The notes under the pieces are model-generated. The model was given only the letters and a program-made list of their open reading frames with translations, was not told where the DNA came from and did not search any database. A stretch of 27,424 nt of DNA from the IMG/VR virus record IMGVR_UViG_3300030109_006185, positions 1 to 27,424 of that record. One strand, 5' to 3'. Position numbers and translations under genes: made by a program. Shown in pieces: positions 20,908 to 27,424 of this stretch; positions within the stretch are counted from its first letter, which is position 1, and every line of letters starts with the position of its first letter. This stretch comes from a virus.

Positions 20908-21610
20908 TTTAAGTTCATTAAGGAGTTTGTTAGAAACGCAATTAAATATAGGTGCAACGTCAACTAGTACTGACCCCACAAGTACTGTTTTAAACTCATA
21001 CATAAATAAATCGATACGAAAAATAGTTAGAGAATCAGAACCAGTTGAATTATTAAGTGCAACACCAACGAATATAAGCATAACAGCGAATCAAAATACT
21101 GTAAGTATACCAAGTACACTTTTAACAACTCATGAAGTATATTATAAAAGCTCTAGTGGTACGTTTAGACCTATGATAGCAAAAGATATTAAGGCTATGA
21201 TTGCACAGGTAGGAAGTAATAATTTTTTTAACACTGATTATTTAGGAGATCCAAGTTTTTACTGCGTAAGAGGTACTAGCATATTATTTAATAAATATTT
21301 TGATAGAACAGAAGCGGATAGTGTTAAAGTATACGGTGTAACTTCTCCTACTACATTAGTTTCAGATTCAGATACAACAGAATTACCAGTCGATTATGAC
21401 ATGTTAATTACTTACTTTTCAGCATATTTTTATTATCAACGTGATGACGATTTAGTTAATCAACAAAAATTTCAACAACTTGCGACCCAAGAACAAAATC
21501 AGTTAAAAATAGATTTAAATAGAAATAATGAAAAAATTATAACAATGGATCCTTCTTATTTTGGTAGCTCAAGAAGAATAAGTGACCCTAGTGTATATTT
21601 TAGTGGATAA
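20897..21610 (+). CDS. head-tail adaptor protein (putative, 237 aa)
   Basis: An N-terminal helix pair (LSSLRSLLETQLNIG, VLNSYINKSIRKIVRESEPVELL), a beta middle (NTVSIPSTLLTTHEVYYKSSSGTFRPMI) and the common ending LPVDYDMLITYFSAYFYYQRDDD with a helical tail. This is the usual shape of phage adaptor proteins that ring the base of the portal (gp4/gp6-like): the terminal YDxLxxYFxAYFYYQRxD helix is typical. It precedes a propeller-like tail protein as expected. No unique catalytic features. Confidence 0.7.
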   Translation: MGSDLSSLRSLLETQLNIGATSTSTDPTSTVLNSYINKSIRKIVRESEPVELLSATPTNISITANQNTVSIPSTLLTTHEVYYKSSSGTFRPMIAKDIKAMIAQVGSNNFFNTDYLGDPSFYCVRGTSILFNKYFDRTEADSVKVYGVTSPTTLVSDSDTTELPVDYDMLITYFSAYFYYQRDDDLVNQQKFQQLATQEQNQLKIDLNRNNEKIITMDPSYFGSSRRISDPSVYFSG

Positions 21611-21614
21611 ATAA

Positions 21615-23210
21615 ATGGGCAATTATCCTTATACAGAGATTAAATATTTTAGGGGGCTAACTAAGTCAAGAGATGTTTTAACCTCTTTAGATGGTCAGCT
21701 ACAAAAAAATCATAATTACCTATATATGCCTACAGGGGGATTAGAGGAGAGAGGGGGGGGAGCTAGACTTACACAGAACCCTAATGCAGGAAGCGATACA
21801 GAAGACCCTATATTTAGTTTAGCTAATTATATAGCTCCTAATAATTCAGAGTTTTTAATAACGAATCAGGACAATAAAGTATATTATTATAATAGTGGTT
21901 GGCAAGATGCTAACGCTAGTCTAGGTTTGACAGCTGATAAAAAAATAAGGTGGGAAATGGCAGGTTTTGGTGTTAATCGTGCTATATATGGGGCTAGTGG
22001 TGAAGATTATATAGTAAAAGTAATAGGAAACACGCCATCAGCAACAAAGGTAACATCAGGTATACCTAGCGGATTAATACAACTAAAACTACATAAAAAC
22101 AGGCTTTTTGGAGTTGATAATGAGGATACATTATATTTTACAAACGTTTTAGATTTTGATGACTGGAATACAACTGCTAACTCTATTGAGATAGCTCCAG
22201 GTATTGATGGTGGTATTAGAGCCTTAGAAGTATGGGGTGATGCATTGTTTATTTTTAAGGAAAAAGGCGTATATGTATTACCTAATGCCGATTTACCCGT
22301 GCCTAAAACAAACTGGAATGTATTACGAGCTGATGCGATTATTGGAACACAAAGTACTGATAGCGTGAAACGTACACGAGTAGGAATAATGTATTTAAGT
22401 ACCGATAACTATATTAGGTTAATTAGTCCTAATATTAGTTTTTCGAGTGGTGAGTATACTCTAGGCGGTTCAGGTAGTCCTATAATTTCTGAAGATATAC
22501 AAAATGATATTGTTGAGCTAATGGATACGACAATCAAAACAAATGCTAGTGCTGTAGTCTTTAACGATTTATATATTATAAGTTTTCAGTCAGTAAATAA
22601 TAGCTTAACCTATAATGATTTAACTTATTTTTGTGATACCACAAAATTTAATCAATTGCCTAGTATTCCACAACCACAGCCGTATTGGGGTGAATTTACT
22701 GGTTTTGATTATGATTTTTTTGCAACTCAAACATCAAGCAATAAACTAAAATTGTATGGTGCAAAAGGGCTAAATGGAGATGTGCAAGAAACCCTTAACA
22801 ATGATATTCATAACGATAACGGAGAGGCTATAGTGAGTAAAGCTATATTAGCATGGTTACCAATTGGCGGTTCAGGCACTGTTAAAAGAATTAATACTAT
22901 TTATTTTACGGGGGATACAGATAATTGGAACATCAACCTTAATTTTAATACGTATCGTTTGGGTAAAGAATTGCCATCAGAAGGGGAGGGAATTTCACGA
23001 GTATATACAACGTCTTTAACCTCTGCCGCTATAGTAGGATCTAGTATTGTAGGAACAGCTACAATAGGCGTAAGGGGTGTATCATCCAGTAAATATTCTT
23101 GTAATTTACGTGGTAATTATTTTGTTGCTGAGTTTGGAAACGAAAACGCAAACGAGTTTACAAGAATTTTAAAAGTTATTGTTTATTTTAGAAATTTATC
23201 ACAATCATAA
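21615..23210 (+). CDS. tail nozzle / stabilisation-type beta-propeller protein (531 aa)
   Basis: Beta-rich throughout, with repeated strand motifs such as EFLITNQDNKVYYYNSGW, WEMAGFGVNRAIYGASG, LIQLKLHKNRLFGVDNEDTLYFT and DFDDWN, then GDALFIFKEKGVYVLPN and RVGIMYLSTDNYIRLISP. The LKLHKNRLF...LYFTNV...FDDWN block is common in podovirus nozzle and DNA-stabilisation proteins (P22 gp10, T7 gp12 position). The C-terminal about 100 residues form a separate beta domain. It would continue the tail tube below the adaptor. Role by fold pattern and order. Confidence 0.75.
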   Translation: MGNYPYTEIKYFRGLTKSRDVLTSLDGQLQKNHNYLYMPTGGLEERGGGARLTQNPNAGSDTEDPIFSLANYIAPNNSEFLITNQDNKVYYYNSGWQDANASLGLTADKKIRWEMAGFGVNRAIYGASGEDYIVKVIGNTPSATKVTSGIPSGLIQLKLHKNRLFGVDNEDTLYFTNVLDFDDWNTTANSIEIAPGIDGGIRALEVWGDALFIFKEKGVYVLPNADLPVPKTNWNVLRADAIIGTQSTDSVKRTRVGIMYLSTDNYIRLISPNISFSSGEYTLGGSGSPIISEDIQNDIVELMDTTIKTNASAVVFNDLYIISFQSVNNSLTYNDLTYFCDTTKFNQLPSIPQPQPYWGEFTGFDYDFFATQTSSNKLKLYGAKGLNGDVQETLNNDIHNDNGEAIVSKAILAWLPIGGSGTVKRINTIYFTGDTDNWNINLNFNTYRLGKELPSEGEGISRVYTTSLTSAAIVGSSIVGTATIGVRGVSSSKYSCNLRGNYFVAEFGNENANEFTRILKVIVYFRNLSQS

Positions 23211-23220
23211 GGAGTAAAAC

Positions 23221-24351
23221 ATGCAAGGAATAAGCGAAAATTTAGGAGAAGCCCCAAACGCAAGCCCTATTGAGCAAGCTACATATTTAACACCAGAACA
23301 ACAAAAATTGGCAACTCAAACGTTTGAAACACAAGTACAGCCTTTAAGAAAAGGTTTTGAAGAGCGTTTAGAAACAGGGGTAGAAGGTTTAGCAAGAAGA
23401 GGGGTAGCTTTTGGGGGGGTTGGTTCACAAGGTTTAGCTGATATATTTGAAGCACAAACACAAGCAGAGGCACAATTAGCAGGGCAAATAGCAACAGGAT
23501 TAGGAGCAAGAAGTTTAGATCAAGCGTTTCAAGCATCGGAAACCGCAAAACAAAGAGAGTTTACACGAGGAGAAAGGTTAGGAACTCAAGAGTTTGCTAG
23601 AGGGGAAAGACTAGGAACTCAAGAGTTTGCAGGAGAAGAAGCTCTACAACAAAGAGAATTTATACAAAGTGAATCGGCATTAAATAGAGCATCGCAAATA
23701 GAGCAACTTAATATTAGTGCAGATCAAAAAGAAACCCTTATGCGATTAAATGCAGATTTAGATATGCAAGCTCAAGAAGAACAAAGAGATTTTACAACAC
23801 AAGAAAGAGAGGCAATACAAGAATATAATACAGCTTCACAACAAGCAGGGTTTGATCAGCAATTTGATATACTTAAATATCAATCACAACAAAATAGATT
23901 GCAACAAAATGAAAATAGACTATTAAATATGCTTAATACTGGTCAAATTACAGCAGAAAATTCTACAGAAATTATACGTAATTTATTAGATGATGTGCTA
24001 ACAAATCCTGAAACAGGAGAATTTGAAGGTTTTAATTTTACACCCCAAGATGAGCTTTTAATGCAACAGCAAGCAGAGCAAGCAGGACTTAGTGTTGATG
24101 AATATATAGATATTAGAAATAAATTAGGTTCAAAACAAAAAGACGTTATTTTAGAACAAATAGAAGATTTTGTTTATAATCCTGAAGTTATTAGACAGCG
24201 ACAAGAAGAATTAGCAGAAATACAGACAGAAGCATTTAAAGAAGATGATGAAGGTGTAGGTGTTGGGAAAGTGGCTGATGTTGCAACAGATATATTATTC
24301 CCACCTAAGTTTATTTTTAAAACAATTTTTGGAGGTAAAAATGCAGACTAA
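23221..24351 (+). CDS. Gln/Glu-rich internal virion (ejection-type) protein (376 aa)
   Basis: A long helical protein rich in Gln, Glu and Ala. The start (YLTPEQQKLATQTFETQVQPLRKGFEERLE) leads to a glycine stretch RRGVAFGGVGSQGLADIF (about 60-77), then 11-residue repeats (residues about 116-150, units like EFTRGERLGTQ and EFARGERLGTQ) and a long coiled coil to about 240. The C-terminus is globular, ending LFPPKFIFKTIFGGKNAD. Such proteins sit in the head over the portal and enter the cell with the DNA. AAGGAG site upstream. Confidence 0.7.
   Translation: MQGISENLGEAPNASPIEQATYLTPEQQKLATQTFETQVQPLRKGFEERLETGVEGLARRGVAFGGVGSQGLADIFEAQTQAEAQLAGQIATGLGARSLDQAFQASETAKQREFTRGERLGTQEFARGERLGTQEFAGEEALQQREFIQSESALNRASQIEQLNISADQKETLMRLNADLDMQAQEEQRDFTTQEREAIQEYNTASQQAGFDQQFDILKYQSQQNRLQQNENRLLNMLNTGQITAENSTEIIRNLLDDVLTNPETGEFEGFNFTPQDELLMQQQAEQAGLSVDEYIDIRNKLGSKQKDVILEQIEDFVYNPEVIRQRQEELAEIQTEAFKEDDEGVGVGKVADVATDILFPPKFIFKTIFGGKNAD
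23564..23630 (+). repeat. 33-bp tandem coding repeat
   Basis: Two adjacent 33-bp units sharing the exact 17-mer GGAACTCAAGAGTTTGC at 23581-23597 and 23614-23630. They encode 11-residue (hendecad) coiled-coil units EF(T/A)RGERLGTQ; looser copies extend on both sides. Confidence 0.8.
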
Positions 24352-24706
24352 TTTAATTCAAACTTTAGGACTTCAGGGTATTTTAGATATGAGAGAAAGA
24401 GAAGCGATGGGAAAAGGGCAGGCTTTAGTACAGGCTGATTTGGTTAGAAAACAGCAAGAAGAGCAAAAAAAACAACGTAAAGCTTCAACTTTTACAACAC
24501 TTATGACTTTAGCAGGAACTATCGGGGGAGCTGTTTTAGGTGGGGGAGCAGGAGCGGGGTTAGGAGCAACGGTAGGAAAAGGTTTAGGTGGTATGTTACA
24601 GCCTTCTAGCTCTACACAAAAGACTGCAATGCAAACCCCACAAATGCCAATGTATCAGTCATACCCATATAATCAACCACAATCACGAGGGGGTCTTTAT
24701 GCCTAG
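24341..24706 (+). CDS. small glycine-zipper internal virion protein (121 aa)
   Basis: ATG 24341 is chosen because GGAGG lies six bases before it and the 11-base overlap with the previous gene is typical; a longer open frame to 24260 has no such site. A helical, Gln/Lys-rich N-terminus (1-45) precedes a Gly/Ala-rich membrane-active stretch (about 53-85, GGAVLGGGAGAGLGATVGKGLGG). The tail is Pro/Gln/Tyr-rich. Gly-zipper segments of this type occur in ejection proteins that form a channel through the host envelope. Confidence 0.7.
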   Translation: MQTNLIQTLGLQGILDMREREAMGKGQALVQADLVRKQQEEQKKQRKASTFTTLMTLAGTIGGAVLGGGAGAGLGATVGKGLGGMLQPSSSTQKTAMQTPQMPMYQSYPYNQPQSRGGLYA

Positions 24707-25610
24707 TTTTGAAGAAATACAAGATAAGGGGTTGTTAGCCGCGAAAGGCTTACAGGCGTTACTTATGGAAGGCATAGGAGCGGTAGGTCAAGGAGTACAA
24801 GCAACTGGCAGAGGTTTAAGTTCGATGCTACAAAAACCAGTACAACAATTTAAAACGTTTGACCCATACACACGTGCAGAAATTGGGGGTTTAGCAGGGC
24901 AAGTCTTAGGGGAAGCTATAACAGGAAGAGAAGCACCAAGAACAGCCGAAGCTATTAGACAAGTTCCTAGTATTTTAAGGCAAAGAAAAGAGCAACAGCA
25001 ACAACAACAATTAGAAAAATTAAGATTGTTAAGACAGCAACAAAAGGAATCAAGAGAGATAAAAATAAAAGAGGAAGAGCTAGAATTAAAAAAACAACAG
25101 CTAGAAAGAAAAGAAGATAAAAAGAAAGAATTAAGTGCAAAAGACATTGTGATAGCGAAACAAGGTAGAAGGGCTGTAGATGTTGCAAAAAATTTATTAC
25201 AAGACATTTCAACAAGTGAATTATTTCAAGCTGAATTTGCGGGGCGTGTAGCGGGTCAAAGAGCAAAAAAGATAAGGTCATCATTAAGAAATGCTATTGA
25301 TCCATTAATACGTTTTAGAACAGGAGCGGCGATAACGCCTAATGAATTAAAATTTTATGAAGAATCTTTTTTACCTATGACGGGAGATTCGGAAGATGTT
25401 GTGTTATTTAAAATACAGCAATTAGATGACATGATTAAATACATGGAAGGTGAAGATCCTAGCCCCCTTGTTAATGATGGATTAAAAAAGATAGATAATA
25501 TATCAGAAGAAATTGAACAAGAAAAAGCAAGAAATATAAACCCATTATATTCAGGTAGCGTTAAATCATCTCAAGGAAATATTTCATATAAGAGAGTAGG
25601 GAGTAATTAA
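24699..25610 (+). CDS. internal virion / DNA-ejection protein (303 aa)
   Basis: ATG 24699 (MPSFEEIQDKGLL) has AGGGGG about seven bases upstream and overlaps the previous gene by eight bases. The first 95 residues contain Gly-spaced amphipathic helices (LLMEGIGAVGQGVQATGRGL). At about 95-155 a long Gln/Lys/Glu coiled coil begins with a poly-Gln run. The C-terminal domain has IDPLIRFRTGAAITPNELKFYEESFLPMTGDS, a pattern common in phage ejection proteins (R-x-x-G-A-A-I-T/P-x-E). It probably travels with its neighbours into the periplasm on infection. Confidence 0.7.
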   Translation: MPSFEEIQDKGLLAAKGLQALLMEGIGAVGQGVQATGRGLSSMLQKPVQQFKTFDPYTRAEIGGLAGQVLGEAITGREAPRTAEAIRQVPSILRQRKEQQQQQQLEKLRLLRQQQKESREIKIKEEELELKKQQLERKEDKKKELSAKDIVIAKQGRRAVDVAKNLLQDISTSELFQAEFAGRVAGQRAKKIRSSLRNAIDPLIRFRTGAAITPNELKFYEESFLPMTGDSEDVVLFKIQQLDDMIKYMEGEDPSPLVNDGLKKIDNISEEIEQEKARNINPLYSGSVKSSQGNISYKRVGSN

Positions 25611-26953
25611 TGGAATTAAATATAGAAGGATATGGAGTCTTTGATGTAGATGATACTTTTACAAGTTTACCAGAGAACGAGCAAAAAGATTTTATTAACA
25701 AAATAAAAGATGATTATAATGTGAATTTTGGCAAACCAGAACAAAAAGAACAAATAAATTTAGATAAAGATAAATTAAAAAAAGGAATTACAGCAGTACA
25801 AACTGGTTTAGGTTTTACGCCTATAAGCCCTATATCTGAATTTGTTTCAGAAACAGGAAAGGCTTTAATTGACGATAAGCCAATAAGAGAAGCTTTAAAA
25901 AAAGGTGCTACTGCATCAGCTATTGATATAGGGTTAAGATTGTCTTTAGGTGGCTTACCCGCAGGAGCAAGAAAAGTATTATCTAAAGATTTATTTGAAA
26001 AGTTAGATAAAGGATTTATAACTAGAGCTTTAGGTAAAAAAGTTTTTATGACAACAAAAGCAGGAAGTATAAGAAATGAAATAATTGATGAAGTTGTTGA
26101 AAATCCAAGTTTATTAGAGCAATCAAAAAAGACTATCGATCAACTAGGCGAAGATATGGCCACTTCAATAAAAAAAATTGAAAATGAAACGGGTAAATTT
26201 ATTGGTCAATTAAAAAAAGAAGCAAAAGCTACAAATATTTTAGTTCCAATGGATAATGTTATTAAATTGTCAGATGAAAAAGTTGCAAAAAGTTTAGCAG
26301 AAGATATAGCAGGAAAAAAGGCATTAAATAAAGCTAATACATATATAAAAAAATCAGATAAGAAAGATATTGAAACTGTTTTAAGAAATTTAGATGAAAT
26401 TGATAATTCTAGAGATTTTATAAAAATATATGATAAAAAAGTTAAAGGCGAAACATTGTCTTCAGGGCAAAGGGAAGCTCTTAATTTAAGAAGAGAATTT
26501 AATAATAAAGTTTTAAATGTAATTGATACAGTTATTGATAATAAAGATTTAAGAGATTTAAAAAATCAATATTCAAAAATAAAAGGTGTGCAAAAAAGCC
26601 CTATAACAAAAACTTTTTTTAAGGATGCTGATAGTGCTACCACAAAACTAAAACAAATTGCAAACACAGGAAAAAAAGGAGCTTATGACGAATTAAGAAG
26701 TTTTAGCAAAGAAGTGCCTGAAATTAATTCAATATTAGATGATGCAATAAGAATAAAATTAGAGCCTGAATTTTCAATAATTAATAGCTTGATTGGAAGT
26801 TATGGCAGAGAAGGGGGGCTTTTTAGAGCTGTTGGGACTGCTCCTAGTGTAATAGCAAAGCCATTATTGAGAAAAAGTCCTGTAGGGCAAGCTACTACAG
26901 GTTTAATAAGAAGAGGTGCTATAGAGGCACAAAAAATATTAACAGAGGAGTAA
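25610..26953 (+). CDS. large internal virion / ejection protein (447 aa)
   Basis: Starts in TAATG shared with the previous stop. The N-terminus IEGYGVFDVDDTFTSLPENEQKDFINKI is a short peptide module often placed at the start of phage internal virion proteins. A small Gly-rich hydrophobic segment (about 100-125, AIDIGLRLSLGGLPAGA) and long Lys/Glu-rich helical stretches follow to about 430. The end (APSVIAKPLLRKSPVGQATTGLIRRGAI) is amphipathic. No lytic transglycosylase or peptidase motif is visible. The last of four consecutive ejection-type genes, before the fibre. Confidence 0.7.
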   Translation: MELNIEGYGVFDVDDTFTSLPENEQKDFINKIKDDYNVNFGKPEQKEQINLDKDKLKKGITAVQTGLGFTPISPISEFVSETGKALIDDKPIREALKKGATASAIDIGLRLSLGGLPAGARKVLSKDLFEKLDKGFITRALGKKVFMTTKAGSIRNEIIDEVVENPSLLEQSKKTIDQLGEDMATSIKKIENETGKFIGQLKKEAKATNILVPMDNVIKLSDEKVAKSLAEDIAGKKALNKANTYIKKSDKKDIETVLRNLDEIDNSRDFIKIYDKKVKGETLSSGQREALNLRREFNNKVLNVIDTVIDNKDLRDLKNQYSKIKGVQKSPITKTFFKDADSATTKLKQIANTGKKGAYDELRSFSKEVPEINSILDDAIRIKLEPEFSIINSLIGSYGREGGLFRAVGTAPSVIAKPLLRKSPVGQATTGLIRRGAIEAQKILTEE

Positions 26954-26956
26954 ATA

Positions 26957-27424
26957 ATGTCAGAAGATTATATATCACAGTTTTATACGTGGGCTACTGG
27001 TAACACCATAACAGCGTCTAGGCTTAATGGTAATGTGTCAAATGTAACAGATGGACTATCAGGTGGTTCTAAGGCTGTTAATGTTGGTAAGGTTTTAGTT
27101 GGTGGAACTGAAGTCATAACATCAGGTAGAGCAATAAGTGTTACTGGTTTAACCTTAACAGGTGATATAACATCAACAGGGACAGCTATTGATTGGGATT
27201 TACAGGATAATGTTGCTTCAGCTTTAAGTTTTGATAGTGTAGGAAAAACAGGATTATTAGAATTTGTTACAACTGATTCAGCGGAAGGTTTAAAAACGAC
27301 TGGGTTTTTTAAAATTGTTTCTGATTCAGCATCATTAACAGCGGTAGGTGCTTTAGTTTTAGGGGCAGGGGGTGATGCAGGTTTATTTTTTAACGGAACG
27401 GATTTAACAATACAAACAGACGGT
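26957..27424 (+). CDS. tail fibre / spike-like protein, N-terminal part (cut by window edge)
   Basis: 156 codons open to the right edge. GAGGAG site eight bases upstream of ATG 26957. The start SEDYISQFYTWATGNTITASRLNGNVSNVTDGL is the common head of phage fibre proteins that fixes them to the virion. It is followed by Gly/Ser/Thr-rich beta repeats (GLTLTGDITSTGTA, VGALVLGAGGDAGLFFNGTDL) typical of trimeric fibre shafts. It should carry the host-recognition part further on, outside the window. Confidence 0.8.
   Translation, partial: MSEDYISQFYTWATGNTITASRLNGNVSNVTDGLSGGSKAVNVGKVLVGGTEVITSGRAISVTGLTLTGDITSTGTAIDWDLQDNVASALSFDSVGKTGLLEFVTTDSAEGLKTTGFFKIVSDSASLTAVGALVLGAGGDAGLFFNGTDLTIQTDG

Noticed and set aside
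24260-24340. 27-residue N-terminal extension of the glycine-zipper protein
   Set aside because: It lies fully inside the previous gene and lacks a ribosome binding site, unlike ATG 24341.
24788-25284. Minus-strand Cys/Ser/Phe-rich frames opposite the ejection protein
   Set aside because: Antisense to a CAA/AAA-rich coiled-coil gene, which yields long low-complexity open frames by composition.
1-27424. tRNA genes, CRISPR arrays, insertion sequences, integrase or attachment sites
   Set aside because: Looked for by eye on both strands; no cloverleaf, spaced repeat array, transposase or recombinase was seen. The 66-bp repeats are coding, without spacers.

Overview
The window is part of a tailed bacteriophage genome. 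It is strongly A+T-rich (by eye about one third G+C), almost fully coding, and full of overlapping start/stop codons and AAGGAG-type ribosome binding sites. The virion genes (terminase, portal, N4-gp56-type capsid protein, adaptor, propeller-like tail protein, several ejection-type internal proteins, then a fibre gene) point to a short-tailed, podovirus-like phage. I see no tail tape measure, sheath, integrase or repressor in the window. The host cannot be named from this sequence. Both edges cut a gene.

Left arm (1-5717, all minus strand). A leftward operon starts at a strong sigma70-type promoter at 5751-5779. It reads through two small acidic paralogues, a 31-residue membrane peptide, an ERF recombinase, a replisome-organiser-type initiator and a probable helicase loader. 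It then enters a run of solenoid proteins: one pentapeptide-repeat protein, two tandem pentapeptide-like beta-helix paralogues, and a 402-residue protein built of sixteen 22-residue repeats. It ends in a DUF1064 nuclease-like gene cut by the window edge. Three 21-23 bp near-palindromic iterons lie inside the initiator gene, and a fourth copy abuts the -35 box of the operon promoter. This suggests a lambda-O-like origin with initiator feedback on its own promoter.

Switch region (5718-5968). Divergent promoters share an AAGCCTAG motif with the iterons. Rightward transcription (5969-27424) begins with a DUF5659 protein and a DUF1617-like protein. A glycan module follows: a GT2/GT-B fusion, a GT2, a short UDP-sugar dehydrogenase, a methyltransferase and a GT-B enzyme, with a small broken reading frame in the middle. 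Next come a Lys-Pro-rich mini-protein and a DUF6378 protein.

Virion region (12135-27424). The order is TerS, TerL, an internal promoter, portal, two small proteins, scaffold and major capsid protein. Behind the capsid gene are two hairpins, then a two-gene insert: a membrane-anchored pentapeptide-repeat protein and a WbpP-like UDP-HexNAc 4-epimerase. The insert is closed by a promoter followed at once by a strong intrinsic terminator. The tail/ejection genes then run from 20458 to the right edge.

Working model: initiator plus loader recruit the host replicative helicase at the in-gene origin, and ERF supports annealing or recombination. The epimerase, dehydrogenase, glycosyltransferases and methyltransferase probably remodel a surface glycan or decorate a phage component. 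The solenoid proteins are candidate host-takeover or anti-defence factors. These roles are inferences.
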